Assembly (NCBI RefSeq): GCF_002943525.1
Contig: NZ_CP025394.1
Location: 2,480,001-2,544,000, forward strand
DNA from: Kitasatospora sp. MMS16-BH015
Lineage (GTDB): Bacteria > Actinomycetota > Actinomycetes > Streptomycetales > Streptomycetaceae
Direction of reading: 5' to 3'
DNA length: 64,000 nt
Within the stretch, counting starts at the first letter, position 1, and the number at the start of each line of letters is the position of its first letter. Below the pieces are notes generated by a model, which was not told where the DNA came from, did not search any database, and worked only from the letters and a program-made list of their open reading frames with translations. This document shows positions 17,528-25,732 of the stretch, piece after piece. The position numbers were made by a program, and so were the translations under genes.

Positions 17528-17820
17528 CGGCCCATCTCCTTGGCAAAATACTGAGCCGCCTTCCGCAGGATCTCCTTCTCCAGCTCCAACTCACGGACCT
17601 GCCTGCGCAGCCGGCGCAGTTCCTCGCGCTCGGCGGGGGTCAACGGGCCCTCACCGCCCGCACCAGAAGGCGCTTGTGCGCGTGAGCGTGCAACCCACTG
17701 GCGCAGCGACTCCGGGTTGACACCCAGCTCCCGCGCCACCGCCGAGACCCGGCGCCCGCTGGACTCCACCAAAGCAACCGCGTCCCGCTTGAACTCCCCC
17801 GAGTACCTCGCAGTACCCAT
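17524..17820 (-). CDS. IS3-family transposase OrfA (helix-turn-helix)
   Basis: A 98-residue protein. RYSGEFKRDAVALVESSGRRVSAVARELGVNPESLRQW is the HTH_Tnp_1 domain that binds the IS ends; the C-terminal LRRLRRQVRELELEKEILRKAAQYF is the leucine-zipper helix for multimerisation. Length is normal for orfA. It begins 52 bases inside the right-hand IS end and overlaps orfB by four bases. Confidence 0.92.
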   Translation of the reverse strand: MGTARYSGEFKRDAVALVESSGRRVSAVARELGVNPESLRQWVARSRAQAPSGAGGEGPLTPAEREELRRLRRQVRELELEKEILRKAAQYFAKEMGR

Positions 17821-17872
17821 GAGGACATCCTCTCCACGGACCCGAAGATCCGCTTCTCAGAAGTGTCCACAA

Positions 17873-17938
17873 CCTGAGGTAAAGCCCAGTCTCACCAACA
17901 GCTGGAATGCGGCCAACATCATGATCCCGATGAACTGA
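17873..17938 (+). pseudogene. Orphan C-terminal end of a plus-strand gene cut by the IS
   Basis: Right after the IS end the plus strand reads KPSLTNSWNAANIMIPMN then TGA, with 16 of 18 third positions G or C, and a strong terminator follows 14 bases later. This looks like the last residues of a gene whose body was removed. The peptide is too short to name. The opposite strand is also open over these 66 bases, so the call is tentative. Confidence 0.4.
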
Positions 17939-17951
17939 CCGTTTTCCCTCT

Positions 17952-17992
17952 GCAGTCCGCCCGGGTGCCTCGAAGGTGCCCGGGCGGACTGC
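17952..17992 (+). terminator. Rho-independent-type hairpin after the orphan gene end
   Basis: An 18-base arm (17952-17969, GCAGTCCGCCCGGGTGCC) pairs with 17975-17992 with two mismatches near the 5-base loop. It lies 14 bases after the stop at 17938, supporting a real plus-strand gene end there. Confidence 0.75.
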
Positions 17993-18119
17993 GTCCACCT
18001 GGTGGCGGCGCGGGTGAGGGCCACCACCTACCGCCCACTCCCGGCGGGCCGACCCCTCGCCTACGATGCCACGACCACCACGACCGGCAGGGGAGCCGGC
18101 GGCACGAAGGGGACACCCG

Positions 18120-19787
18120 ATGGACATCACCGCACTACGCCCGGCCCCGCATCTCGTGGAGCGCTACCGTGCCGCCGGAGTCTGGCGGGCCGAGGGGCCG
18201 ATCAGCGACCTGTGGCGGTGGCGGGACGAGACGCCCGAGGCGGTGGCGGTGACGGCCCGGCACGACCGTGGCACCGAGACCCTGACCTACCGCCAACTAG
18301 CTGGCCGGGTCGAGGCCTTCGGCGAGGCCCTGGTGGAGCTCGGCGTCGAGCCGGGCCAGGTGGTGGTGGTCCAGCTGCCGAACCTCTGGCAGGTGGGGGC
18401 GCTGATGCTGGCCTGCGCGCGGGTCGGCGCGGTGGTCGCGCCGCTGATGATGACGCTCGGCCCACGCGAGGTGGAGCGGGTGCTGGCCCGGCTGGAGGCC
18501 GGGGTCGTCGTCACGGTGGGCGAGTGGGCCGGGGTCCGGTACGCCGAGGGCGTGGCCGAGATGGCGCCTCGGCTGCCGAAGCTGCGGCACCGGGTGGTAC
18601 TGGACCCGGCGGGCGGGCCGGCGCCCGAAGGGGCCGTCGACTTCGCCGCGCACTTCGAGCGGCCCGGCCGCACCGAGCTGCTGGCCGACGCCCCCGCCGA
18701 GGACCCCGACCGGGTCAGCGTGGTGCTCTTCACCTCCGGCACCTCGGGCGAGCCCAAGGGCGTGCTGCACACCGCCAACACGCTCTACGCGGGCTCCGCC
18801 GCCCTGATCGAGGCGGAGGGCTTCGGCCCGGCCGACCGCTGGTTCGTCACCCAGGCCGTGACGCACATCTTCGGCATGCAGTGCTGTGTCTTCAACCCGG
18901 TGCTCTCCGGTGGCAGTTCGGTGCTGCTCGACCGCTTCGAGCCGGCCGCCGCGCTCGACCTGATCGCGGAGGCTGGGGTCACCATGCTCGCCGGGGCGCC
19001 GCCGTTCGTCGCCGCGGTGCTCGCCGAGTCGGAGCGGGTCGGCACCGAACTGCCCTCCCTGCGCATGGTGTTGACCGGCGCCACCACCGTGCCCGGCCCG
19101 CTGATCGCCGGGGTGCTCCGGGTCTGGGGCCAGCCGCTGCGCACCTCCTGGGCCATGACCGAGGTGCCCGGTCACACCTGGACCAGGCACGACGACCCGC
19201 CGCTCTGGGGCTCGCAGAGCGACGGCCGCCCGGGCGCGGCCCTGGAGTTGGAGTTCCGCACCGAGGACGGCGCCGCCCCCACCGCCGAGCAGCCCGGCCG
19301 GCTCTTCGTCCGGGGCGGCGGCCTCTGCCTGGCCACCTTCGGCCGCGACACCGGCGCACTCCGCGTCCTCGCCGAGCACGACGGCGGCTGGTACGACACC
19401 GGCGACCTCGCCGCCCCGGACGGCCGTGGCGGCATGCGGCTGTTCGGCCGCGCTGCGGACCGGATCGGCGGCTCCTTCATGATCCCGGTCGCCGACGTGG
19501 AGACCGAACTCCTCGCCCACCCCGGCGTCCACGACGTGGCCCTGGTCGGCTACCGCCCCCGCGAGGACGAGGAACTCGCCTGCGCGGTGGTCGTCCCGAC
19601 CGCCGCGGCCCCCACCCTCGCCGAGCTCCGCGCCTTCCTCACCGCCCGCGGCATGACCGACTGGTACCAGCCCAGCCGCCTCGAACTGGTCACCGCACTC
19701 CCCCGCAACGCCATGGGCAAGGTCCGCAAGGACCTGCTCCGCACCCAACTCGCCGCCGACGCCATCGAGAACCGGGCGACCGGCTGA
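18120..19787 (+). CDS. AMP-forming acyl-CoA synthetase (ANL superfamily)
   Basis: A 555-residue protein from the ATG at 18120 behind AAGGGGA. Adenylation motifs: P-loop LFTSGTSGEPKGVLHT, the SWAMTEVPG core, WYDTGDLA, the hinge GRAADRIGG and the C-terminal NAMGKVRKDLL lysine that makes the acyl-adenylate. It should activate a carboxylic acid to its CoA thioester. Resemblance is to medium-chain or cyclohexanecarboxylate-CoA ligases; there is no carrier-protein domain, so it is not an NRPS module. Monocistronic as far as can be seen. Confidence 0.88.
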   Translation: MDITALRPAPHLVERYRAAGVWRAEGPISDLWRWRDETPEAVAVTARHDRGTETLTYRQLAGRVEAFGEALVELGVEPGQVVVVQLPNLWQVGALMLACARVGAVVAPLMMTLGPREVERVLARLEAGVVVTVGEWAGVRYAEGVAEMAPRLPKLRHRVVLDPAGGPAPEGAVDFAAHFERPGRTELLADAPAEDPDRVSVVLFTSGTSGEPKGVLHTANTLYAGSAALIEAEGFGPADRWFVTQAVTHIFGMQCCVFNPVLSGGSSVLLDRFEPAAALDLIAEAGVTMLAGAPPFVAAVLAESERVGTELPSLRMVLTGATTVPGPLIAGVLRVWGQPLRTSWAMTEVPGHTWTRHDDPPLWGSQSDGRPGAALELEFRTEDGAAPTAEQPGRLFVRGGGLCLATFGRDTGALRVLAEHDGGWYDTGDLAAPDGRGGMRLFGRAADRIGGSFMIPVADVETELLAHPGVHDVALVGYRPREDEELACAVVVPTAAAPTLAELRAFLTARGMTDWYQPSRLELVTALPRNAMGKVRKDLLRTQLAADAIENRATG

Positions 19788-19886
19788 CCGACCTCAGGCC
19801 GGCTGCGGCGCCCCGGTCAGGACGGCGCAGCGGTCGGGACGGCGCAGCGGCGGCGGTCGCCCAGGGTGTCCGGGTGGTCGACGAGT

Positions 19887-19944
19887 CGGGGCATGGCGCC
19901 ACCATGCCCCGAAATCGCTGGACACCACCGGGCATTGCCGGTGG
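19887..19944. promoter_or_regulatory. Two successive hairpins before the ComB-like gene
   Basis: CGGGGCATGG (19887-19896) pairs perfectly with CCATGCCCCG (19902-19911) over a 5-base loop; CCACCGG (19925-19931) pairs with CCGGTGG (19938-19944) over a 6-base loop. Both share a GGGCAT-type core. They lie 12-69 bases before the start at 19956. They may terminate the preceding ligase transcript or control translation of the next gene. Confidence 0.5.
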
Positions 19945-19955
19945 ATGATCAAGGG

Positions 19956-20648
19956 ATGCGCTCACACTTCGTCGGCATCCCGGCACTCCAGCAGTCGACC
20001 ACCGCCCCCGAGGCCGCCGTCGTGATCGACGTGCTGCGGGCCTTCACCGCCGCCGCCTGGGCCTTCGCCCGGGGTGCCGAGCGGATCGTGCTGACCGACT
20101 CCACCCCCGAGGCGCTCGCCCTCAAGGCGGCCAACCCCGGCTGGCTGGCGGTCAAGGACGGCGCTCCGACCGAGGGTTTCGATACCGTCAACTCCCCTGC
20201 GATGATCCGGGAGTTGGACCTGACCGGTCGAACCCTGGTGCAGCGCACCACCTTCGGCACGGTCGGCGCCCAAGCCGCCCGCGAGGCAGGGCTGTTGCTC
20301 TGCGCGAGCTTCGTGGTGGCGGGCGCGACGGCCCGACTGCTGAGCGAGCGCGGGCCGGCCGAGGTCACCTACGTGGTGACCGGCGACGAGGGGCGGGCCG
20401 AGGAGGACCGCGCCTGCGCCGAGTACTTGACCCAGCTCACGGCGGGCGGCCCCGCCGACCCGGCCGAACACCTGCGCCGCGCCGCCGCCTCCCAGCACGC
20501 CGCCCACCTCGCCGAGGGCGTCCGCAAGGGCTACCCGGGCATCCACCCCGAGGACGTCTCGCTCTGCCTGACCCCGGACACCTTCGACTTCGCGATGCTC
20601 GCCACCGTGGAGCCGGACGGCCTCACGCTCCGCGCCCTGCCCTGCTGA
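19956..20648 (+). CDS. ComB-family 2-phosphosulfolactate phosphatase-like protein
   Basis: A 230-residue protein. VIDVLRAFTAAAWAFARGAERIVLTDS and RTTFGTVGAQAAREAGLLLCASFVVAGATARLL match the ComB family, Mg2+-dependent phosphatases that release sulfolactate in coenzyme M synthesis. Streptomycetes are not known to make coenzyme M, and no other com gene is seen here, so the true substrate is probably another phosphorylated hydroxy-acid. The start MRSHFVG is chosen because the longer frame begins in hairpin sequence. Two hairpins lie immediately upstream. Confidence 0.8.
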   Translation: MRSHFVGIPALQQSTTAPEAAVVIDVLRAFTAAAWAFARGAERIVLTDSTPEALALKAANPGWLAVKDGAPTEGFDTVNSPAMIRELDLTGRTLVQRTTFGTVGAQAAREAGLLLCASFVVAGATARLLSERGPAEVTYVVTGDEGRAEEDRACAEYLTQLTAGGPADPAEHLRRAAASQHAAHLAEGVRKGYPGIHPEDVSLCLTPDTFDFAMLATVEPDGLTLRALPC

Positions 20649-20763
20649 GCACCGTCAAGGAAGCGCCGCCAAGAGAGCACCGCCAGGAAAGCACCGTCGG
20701 GGCCCGAACGGCCTACGACCTATTGCCGATGACGGCGGGGCGGCCGCCGATTACCGTGACCGC

Positions 20764-21681
20764 GTGACTGATTTTACGATCATCGACGACCGGTCCGAGT
20801 GGCAGCGCGGGTACGAGGAGCGGCTGCGGGCCCGCCTCGCGGCGGGCGGGCTCGGAGCGGCTGCGGTCGAGAAGTGGCTGGCCCTGGCGCAGGAGCGGCT
20901 GGCGGAGGCCACCGTGGCGGAGATCGGGCAGGCGGGCGAGGCGGTCGGGTACGTGGCCGTGGCGCTGGAGCCACAGCCGTTCGGGACACCCACCGGGCGG
21001 CTGCTGGAGATCCGGGTCCGCCCCGGGGCCGAGCGGCACCGGCTCGCCGCCCGGCAGTGGGCGGAGGGCTGGTGCGCCGAGCACGGTGCGCGGCAGATCC
21101 GGATCCGGGCCCTCGAACCGGACGAGCTGTACGCCGACTGGGCCGTCGGCGGCCAGACCCGGATCCGCCCAGCCGAGCCGGCCCGCGATGCTGAGCGGCT
21201 CACCTACCGGCCGATGACCGAGGCCGAGTACGAGATCTGGCTGGCGGAGGAGAAGGAGGCGTACGTCGGCGGGATGCTCGGCGCCGGCACCTGGACGGAG
21301 GCCGAAGCCCGCACAAAGAGCGACAAGGACTTCGCCGAGCTGCTCCCGCAGGGCCTGCACACCCCCGAGAACTCCGTACTACTGCTCCTCGACAAGGGAG
21401 TCGGGGGCACCGACGGCGCCGAGGGCGAGCCGGTCGGTACGGCGTGGCTGAAGCACGGCTACCTGCCGGGCGTCAGCTACGGCTACTCGCTGCGCGTCCA
21501 CCCCGAGCACCGGGGCAAGGGCTACGGCCGGGACGCGATGGCCGTCGGCGAGCAGGCCACCCTGGCCGGCGGCGACCAGGCCCTGATGTTCAACGTGTTC
21601 GGCGGCAATGCCGTGGCCATCAACCTCTACACCACCGCCGGTTACGCGGTGCTGGAGGAGGTCCGCGCCTTCGACCTCTGA
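20764..21681 (+). CDS. GNAT-family N-acetyltransferase with tandem domains
   Basis: A 305-residue protein starting at GTG. The C-terminal GNAT domain (about 140-305) has an acetyl-CoA-binding motif A, LRVHPEHRGKGYGRDAM, and the YTTAGYAVLEE end strand. The N-terminal half (about 10-135) looks like a second, degenerate GNAT domain (EIRVRPGAERHRLAARQW keeps part of motif A). Substrate unknown. Its last 40 bases overlap the end of the convergent membrane-protein gene. Confidence 0.8.
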   Translation: MTDFTIIDDRSEWQRGYEERLRARLAAGGLGAAAVEKWLALAQERLAEATVAEIGQAGEAVGYVAVALEPQPFGTPTGRLLEIRVRPGAERHRLAARQWAEGWCAEHGARQIRIRALEPDELYADWAVGGQTRIRPAEPARDAERLTYRPMTEAEYEIWLAEEKEAYVGGMLGAGTWTEAEARTKSDKDFAELLPQGLHTPENSVLLLLDKGVGGTDGAEGEPVGTAWLKHGYLPGVSYGYSLRVHPEHRGKGYGRDAMAVGEQATLAGGDQALMFNVFGGNAVAINLYTTAGYAVLEEVRAFDL

Positions 21682-22352
21682 CGCACCGTCAACTCGGTTG
21701 AAAGCAGGGCCAGTCCGCCGCCGACCAGCAGGGCGGCGGCGGGCCCGGCCAGGTTGAGCAGCTGCCGCACCCCGGCCGGATCGGCCAACGCGTCAACCGG
21801 CAGCCCGAGGCCGCCGAGCAGGTAGAGCGAGTCGTAGGTGGCGGCGAGGTACGCGAGGAAGGCGAAGCCCAGGGCGAAGGGCGTCCAGGCCGCGCTGCGT
21901 TCGGTGAGCGCGAGGACGAGCAGGGTCAGGGCCGAAACGACCAGCGGGGTGGCCCCGTTGAAGCGCAGCAGGTACACGGTCTCGACCACGGCACTGGTGG
22001 TGCGGATGCCGTGCCAGTCGGCGGCGGTCAGCGCCGTGGTGAGCGCGGCGAGCGCGACGGCGGTGGCCAGGGCCGGTACGGCGCGGCCGAGTCGGCCGTG
22101 CCGGCGGTACCACCAGGCCACCGCCACGGTCTGGAGCACGAGCAGCAGCACCCAGTACACCTGGAGCAGGCCCGGGCGTTCGAGGTCGTAGGCCCCGAGG
22201 ATCCCCTCGGGCGACTCGATCGGCACCCCGCACTCGCTGCCGGGCAGGCACTGGTACCCCGGCCGCAGGTAGAGCGGCAGCGCGAAGGCCAGCGCCAACC
22301 CGTGCACCAGCAGGACGAATCCGTACCGGCGTGAGACCGTGCCCACCGCCAT
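21642..22352 (-). CDS. Multi-pass membrane protein of unknown function
   Basis: A 236-residue protein with about six hydrophobic helices. An extracytoplasmic loop after helix 1 holds a Cys pair in YQCLPGSECGVP. No catalytic motif or family is recognised. The ATG at 22352 follows GGGGGTG. The same frame runs on upstream without a stop, through the region of the MFS gene, but that is GC shadowing. Its 3' end overlaps the convergent GNAT gene by 40 bases, which is unusual; a shorter C-terminus is not possible because no earlier stop exists. Confidence 0.65.
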   Translation of the reverse strand: MAVGTVSRRYGFVLLVHGLALAFALPLYLRPGYQCLPGSECGVPIESPEGILGAYDLERPGLLQVYWVLLLVLQTVAVAWWYRRHGRLGRAVPALATAVALAALTTALTAADWHGIRTTSAVVETVYLLRFNGATPLVVSALTLLVLALTERSAAWTPFALGFAFLAYLAATYDSLYLLGGLGLPVDALADPAGVRQLLNLAGPAAALLVGGGLALLSTELTVRQRSKARTSSSTA

Positions 22353-22450
22353 CGTGCACCCCCGTCCGGCCGGGCGCAGTGCCCAGGCCGAACGGCAGCT
22401 TAGAACGAACGGCGGCCCCGGACGAGCGGAGGGTCGGAACGAGCCGAGGA

Positions 22451-24517
22451 TCAGAACGAGCGGCCCTCGGAGTGCGGGTGGGGCTGCTCCACCGTGCGGT
22501 CGGGCTGGTCGTGGCCGAGCGAGGCGGAGAGGCGGGTGAGCAGCACGGCCAGGTCGTCGAACTGCTTCTCGTCGTAGTCGCCGAGGAGTCGGGAGAGTTG
22601 GGTGCGGCGGGCGGCGACCAGCTGCTGGGCGGCCTCGGCGCCGGATTCGGTCAGCCGGAGCGGGAGGCCGTTGCGGACGGCCAGGCCGCGGCTCTCCACC
22701 TCGCGGGCGGCCTCCTCGATCACCTTCATCGGGACGACCCGCTTCTCGGCGAGCTCGGCGGGCTCCGCGTAACCGTGCTGGTGCATCTGGAGGATGAGCC
22801 AGCTGGAGGCGGGGTGCAGGTCGAGCCCGGCCTCGGCGGTGATCCGGCGGAACAGGTCGCGGCGGGCGCTGCGGCTGCTGAGCACGGACATCGCCCGGGC
22901 GATCTCGTCCAGCGAGGAGCGCTCGACCGGGTTGAGGCCGATCGACTCGCTGAGGTCGGGGGCGGTGACGGTGGAGCGCAGCTTCTGCTCCCGGATGAAG
23001 AGGGAGAGCACGAAGGCGACCACCGCCACCGGCACCGCGTAGAGGAAGACCTCGGTGATCGACTTGGCGTAGGCGTGGTAGATGCCGGCCTGCAGGGCCG
23101 CCGGAAGGGAGGAGATCACCCGGGGGTCCGAGGAGACGGCCTCGGGGCTGAAACCGGGCGGCAGCGGCTGGCCGGCCAGGGCGTCGGCCAGCTTGTCCTT
23201 GAGGCCGCCGGCGAAGATGGTGCCGAAGATCGAGACGCCGAAGGAGGCCCCGATCGAGCGGAAGAAGGTGGCCCCGGCGGTGGCCACGCCCAGGTCCTCG
23301 TAGCCGACCGAGTTCTGCACGATCAGCACCAGCACCTGCATGACCAGGCCGAGACCGAGGCCGAAGACCAGGAAGTAGAGGCTCATCTCGGTGGTGCCGG
23401 TGTGCTCGGTGAGCCGGGAGAGCAGCAGCAGGCCGACGGTGGTGATCGCGGTGCCCAGGATCGGGAAGATCCGGTAGTGGCCGGTGCGGGCCACGATCTG
23501 GCCGGAGCCGATCGAGGTGAGCAGCATGCCGAGCACCATCGGCAGCATGTGGATGCCGGACATGGTCGGCGAGACCTGCATGACGACCTGGAGGAAGGTC
23601 GGCAGGTAGGTGAGCGCGCCGAACATCGCGAAGCCGATGACGAAGGAGACCACCGAGACCAGGCTGAAGGTGGTGGAGCGGAACAGCCGCAGCGGCAGCA
23701 CCGGCTCGGCGGCCGTCCGCTCGACCGCGACGAAGGCGACCAGCAGCACGACGCCCAGCACGCCGAGGCCGATCACCTGCCAGGAGCCCCAGGCCCAGGT
23801 GGTGCCGCCGAGCGAGGTCATCAGCACCAGGCAGGTGGCCACCGAGGCGATCAGGAAGGTACCCAGGTAGTCGATCTTGTGCCGGCGCTTGACCTCGGCG
23901 GTGTGCAGCACGGCGGCGATCACCACCAGGGCCACCGCGCCGATCGGCAGGTTGATGTAGAAGACCCAGCGCCAGCTCAGGTGGTCGACGAAGAGCCCGC
24001 CGAGCAGCGGGCCGAGCACGCTGGTGACGCCGAACACCGCGCCGAACAGGCCCTGGTACTTGCCGCGGTCCCGGGGCGAGACCAGGTCGCCGACGATGGC
24101 CTGGGAGAGCACCATCAGGCCGCCGCCGCCCAGGCCCTGGAGAGCGCGGAAGGCGATCAGCTCGCCCATGTTCTGGGCGATGCCGCAGAGCGCCGAGCCG
24201 ACCAGGAAGATCACGATGGAGGCCTGGAAGAAGCGCTTGCGGCCATACATGTCGCCGAGCTTGCCCCAGAGCGGGGTGGCGGCGGTGGAAGCGAGCATGT
24301 AGGCCGTGACCACCCAGGAGAGGTGGTCGAGGCCGCCGAGGTCGCTGACGATGGTGGGCAGCGCGGTGGAGACGATGGTCTGGTCGAGCGCGGCCAGCAG
24401 CATGGCCAGCAGCAGCGCACCGATGGGCACCCAGAGCCGGTGCACCGTCACTTCGGGCGGGCCGCCCGGGGGGCCGCCCTCGGGGGTCGCCGTGCGCTCG
24501 GCCGCCGCGTCCGCCAT
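22451..24517 (-). CDS. DHA2-type MFS drug exporter fused to a C-terminal MarR-like domain
   Basis: A 688-residue protein. Residues about 27-520 hold the 14-helix DHA2 transporter: LDQTIVSTALPTI (motif D1), GKLGDMYGRKRFFQ (motif A), and motif C in GVTSVLGPLLGG. After the last helix (FLYAVPVAVVAFVLSLFI) comes an extra cytoplasmic domain of about 140 residues with RSARRDLFRRITAEAGLDLHPASSWLILQMHQHG and LPLRLTESGAEAAQQLVAARRTQLSRLLGDY, the pattern of a MarR winged helix. The pump would export hydrophobic compounds by proton antiport; the extra domain may sense substrate or modulate transport. Confidence 0.88.
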   Translation of the reverse strand: MADAAAERTATPEGGPPGGPPEVTVHRLWVPIGALLLAMLLAALDQTIVSTALPTIVSDLGGLDHLSWVVTAYMLASTAATPLWGKLGDMYGRKRFFQASIVIFLVGSALCGIAQNMGELIAFRALQGLGGGGLMVLSQAIVGDLVSPRDRGKYQGLFGAVFGVTSVLGPLLGGLFVDHLSWRWVFYINLPIGAVALVVIAAVLHTAEVKRRHKIDYLGTFLIASVATCLVLMTSLGGTTWAWGSWQVIGLGVLGVVLLVAFVAVERTAAEPVLPLRLFRSTTFSLVSVVSFVIGFAMFGALTYLPTFLQVVMQVSPTMSGIHMLPMVLGMLLTSIGSGQIVARTGHYRIFPILGTAITTVGLLLLSRLTEHTGTTEMSLYFLVFGLGLGLVMQVLVLIVQNSVGYEDLGVATAGATFFRSIGASFGVSIFGTIFAGGLKDKLADALAGQPLPPGFSPEAVSSDPRVISSLPAALQAGIYHAYAKSITEVFLYAVPVAVVAFVLSLFIREQKLRSTVTAPDLSESIGLNPVERSSLDEIARAMSVLSSRSARRDLFRRITAEAGLDLHPASSWLILQMHQHGYAEPAELAEKRVVPMKVIEEAAREVESRGLAVRNGLPLRLTESGAEAAQQLVAARRTQLSRLLGDYDEKQFDDLAVLLTRLSASLGHDQPDRTVEQPHPHSEGRSF

Positions 24518-24783
24518 CGCCGCTCCTCCGTGCTGTCCGCCGTGCGGGTCGCCGCACTGTCCGTCGCACTGTCCGCCCGCACCGTTCGCCGTGCGAGCTG
24601 ATGATCATTCAGTCCGACGACCATCATGGCGCGGTTTGCCCGGGTTCAGGAGGTTTCGTTAGCCCGAGCGGGCAGGCGGGACGGGCCGGGTACCCGGTCG
24701 GTGCACGACCTTCGCTGTCCCGGGCTCGGGCACCTGCTGCATAATCAGGCGCGTCCGCCACCCCGACCGAGGAGGACCGGCCC

Positions 24784-25698
24784 ATGCCGGAACAGCATCC
24801 GGCACCCCAGGAGCACCCGGGCAACCCGGACTTCGAGGACACCGCCATCCTCCCGTTCACCGAGGGCCCGCCGCTGGTCCGCCCGTACGTCGCGGGCGGC
24901 GCCGCCTCGGTGCCGGACCAGGACCCGGGCACCGCGCTGCTGCCTCCCGCCCCCTCGGCCCCGCCGCAGCCCCACCACCCGCCGGCCCGACCGACCGGCG
25001 CCGCGTACACCTATCAAGGCGGCACCCACCAGGGCGGTGCCCACCAGGGCGGGCGGGCCGAGCGCAGACAGCAGCAGCGCAGCCGCACCGGACGCAGACG
25101 CGCCGTCATCCTGGCCGCCGGCGCCGGGATAGCCGCGGTGGGTGCCGGGCTGGCCTTCGTGCTGCCCTCCTCGGACCAGGGCCGCACCACCGTCGGGGCG
25201 CCCGACTACCAGCCGGACGCGGGCGTGCCCTACCCCAGCTTCTCGCCCAAGCCGGTCGCGCAGAGCGCCAGCCCCTCGGCCACCAAGGCCACCCCGAGCC
25301 GCAAGCCCTCCCCCAGCGCCTCGCCCAGCCGCTCGGCCACCCCCACGCCGACCCCGAGCGCCACCCCGAGCCACTCGGCCGTCCCGACGCCGACGCCGAC
25401 CCCGACCCCGACCCCGAGCGCCACCCCGACGCCGACGCCGACCCCCACCCCCACGCCCACCAGCGAGGGCCCGCGCTCCCTCTCGTACGGGATGTCCGGC
25501 TCGGACGTGAGCTCGATGCAGCAGCAGCTAGCCGACGTGCTGTTCTGGAAGTACGACGACTCGCTGGTCACCGGCACCTTCGACGCCGACACCCAGCGGG
25601 CCGTCAAGTACTTCCAGCGGATGGCCGCCGTCACCGGCGACCCCTCCGGGGTGTACGGCCCGTACACCCGCGCCTCGCTGGCCAACTACGCGGGCTGA
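24784..25698 (+). CDS. Membrane-anchored peptidoglycan-binding protein with Pro-Thr linker
   Basis: A 304-residue protein: a cytoplasmic Pro/Gly-rich N-terminus, a basic stretch (RRQQQRSRTGRRRA) and one helix at about 107-126, a long Ser/Pro/Thr wall-spanning linker (about 155-235), then a PG_binding_1 domain (about 240-304) with LSYGMSGSDVSSMQQQLADVLF and FDADTQRAVKYFQR. It should sit in the membrane and touch peptidoglycan with its C-terminus. No catalytic domain is present. Short tandem Gly-Gly-(Thr/Ala)-His-Gln units lie in the N-terminal part. Confidence 0.82.
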   Translation: MPEQHPAPQEHPGNPDFEDTAILPFTEGPPLVRPYVAGGAASVPDQDPGTALLPPAPSAPPQPHHPPARPTGAAYTYQGGTHQGGAHQGGRAERRQQQRSRTGRRRAVILAAGAGIAAVGAGLAFVLPSSDQGRTTVGAPDYQPDAGVPYPSFSPKPVAQSASPSATKATPSRKPSPSASPSRSATPTPTPSATPSHSAVPTPTPTPTPTPSATPTPTPTPTPTPTSEGPRSLSYGMSGSDVSSMQQQLADVLFWKYDDSLVTGTFDADTQRAVKYFQRMAAVTGDPSGVYGPYTRASLANYAG

Positions 25699-25732
25699 CC
25701 ACGCAGGCTGACCCTCAGGGGCCGCCCCGGCC

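Larger units (their letters stand above)
16611..17872 (-). mobile_element. IS3-family insertion sequence, about 1.26 kb
   Basis: It carries orfA and orfB of an IS3-type transposase on the minus strand. Terminal repeats: TCGTAGACACTT at 16611-16622 matches TTGTGGACACTT (complement of 17861-17872) in 10 of 12 bases. No target duplication is visible: the left flank ends CCCTATT and the right flank begins CCTGAGG. The left flank is a truncated rhs gene on the minus strand, while the right flank looks like the end of a plus-strand gene, so flanking DNA was probably lost or rearranged after insertion. Confidence 0.85.

Noticed and set aside
16604..17880. Target-site duplication of the IS3 element
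   Set aside because: Left flank CCCTATT and right flank CCTGAGG do not match in any register tried.
18120..19787. NRPS adenylation module
   Set aside because: The protein is a stand-alone acyl-CoA synthetase with no carrier or condensation domain nearby.
24600..24615. ATGATCAT palindrome before the MFS-MarR gene as an operator
   Set aside because: Eight bases, partly overlapping a shadow start codon and with no second copy; too weak to call.
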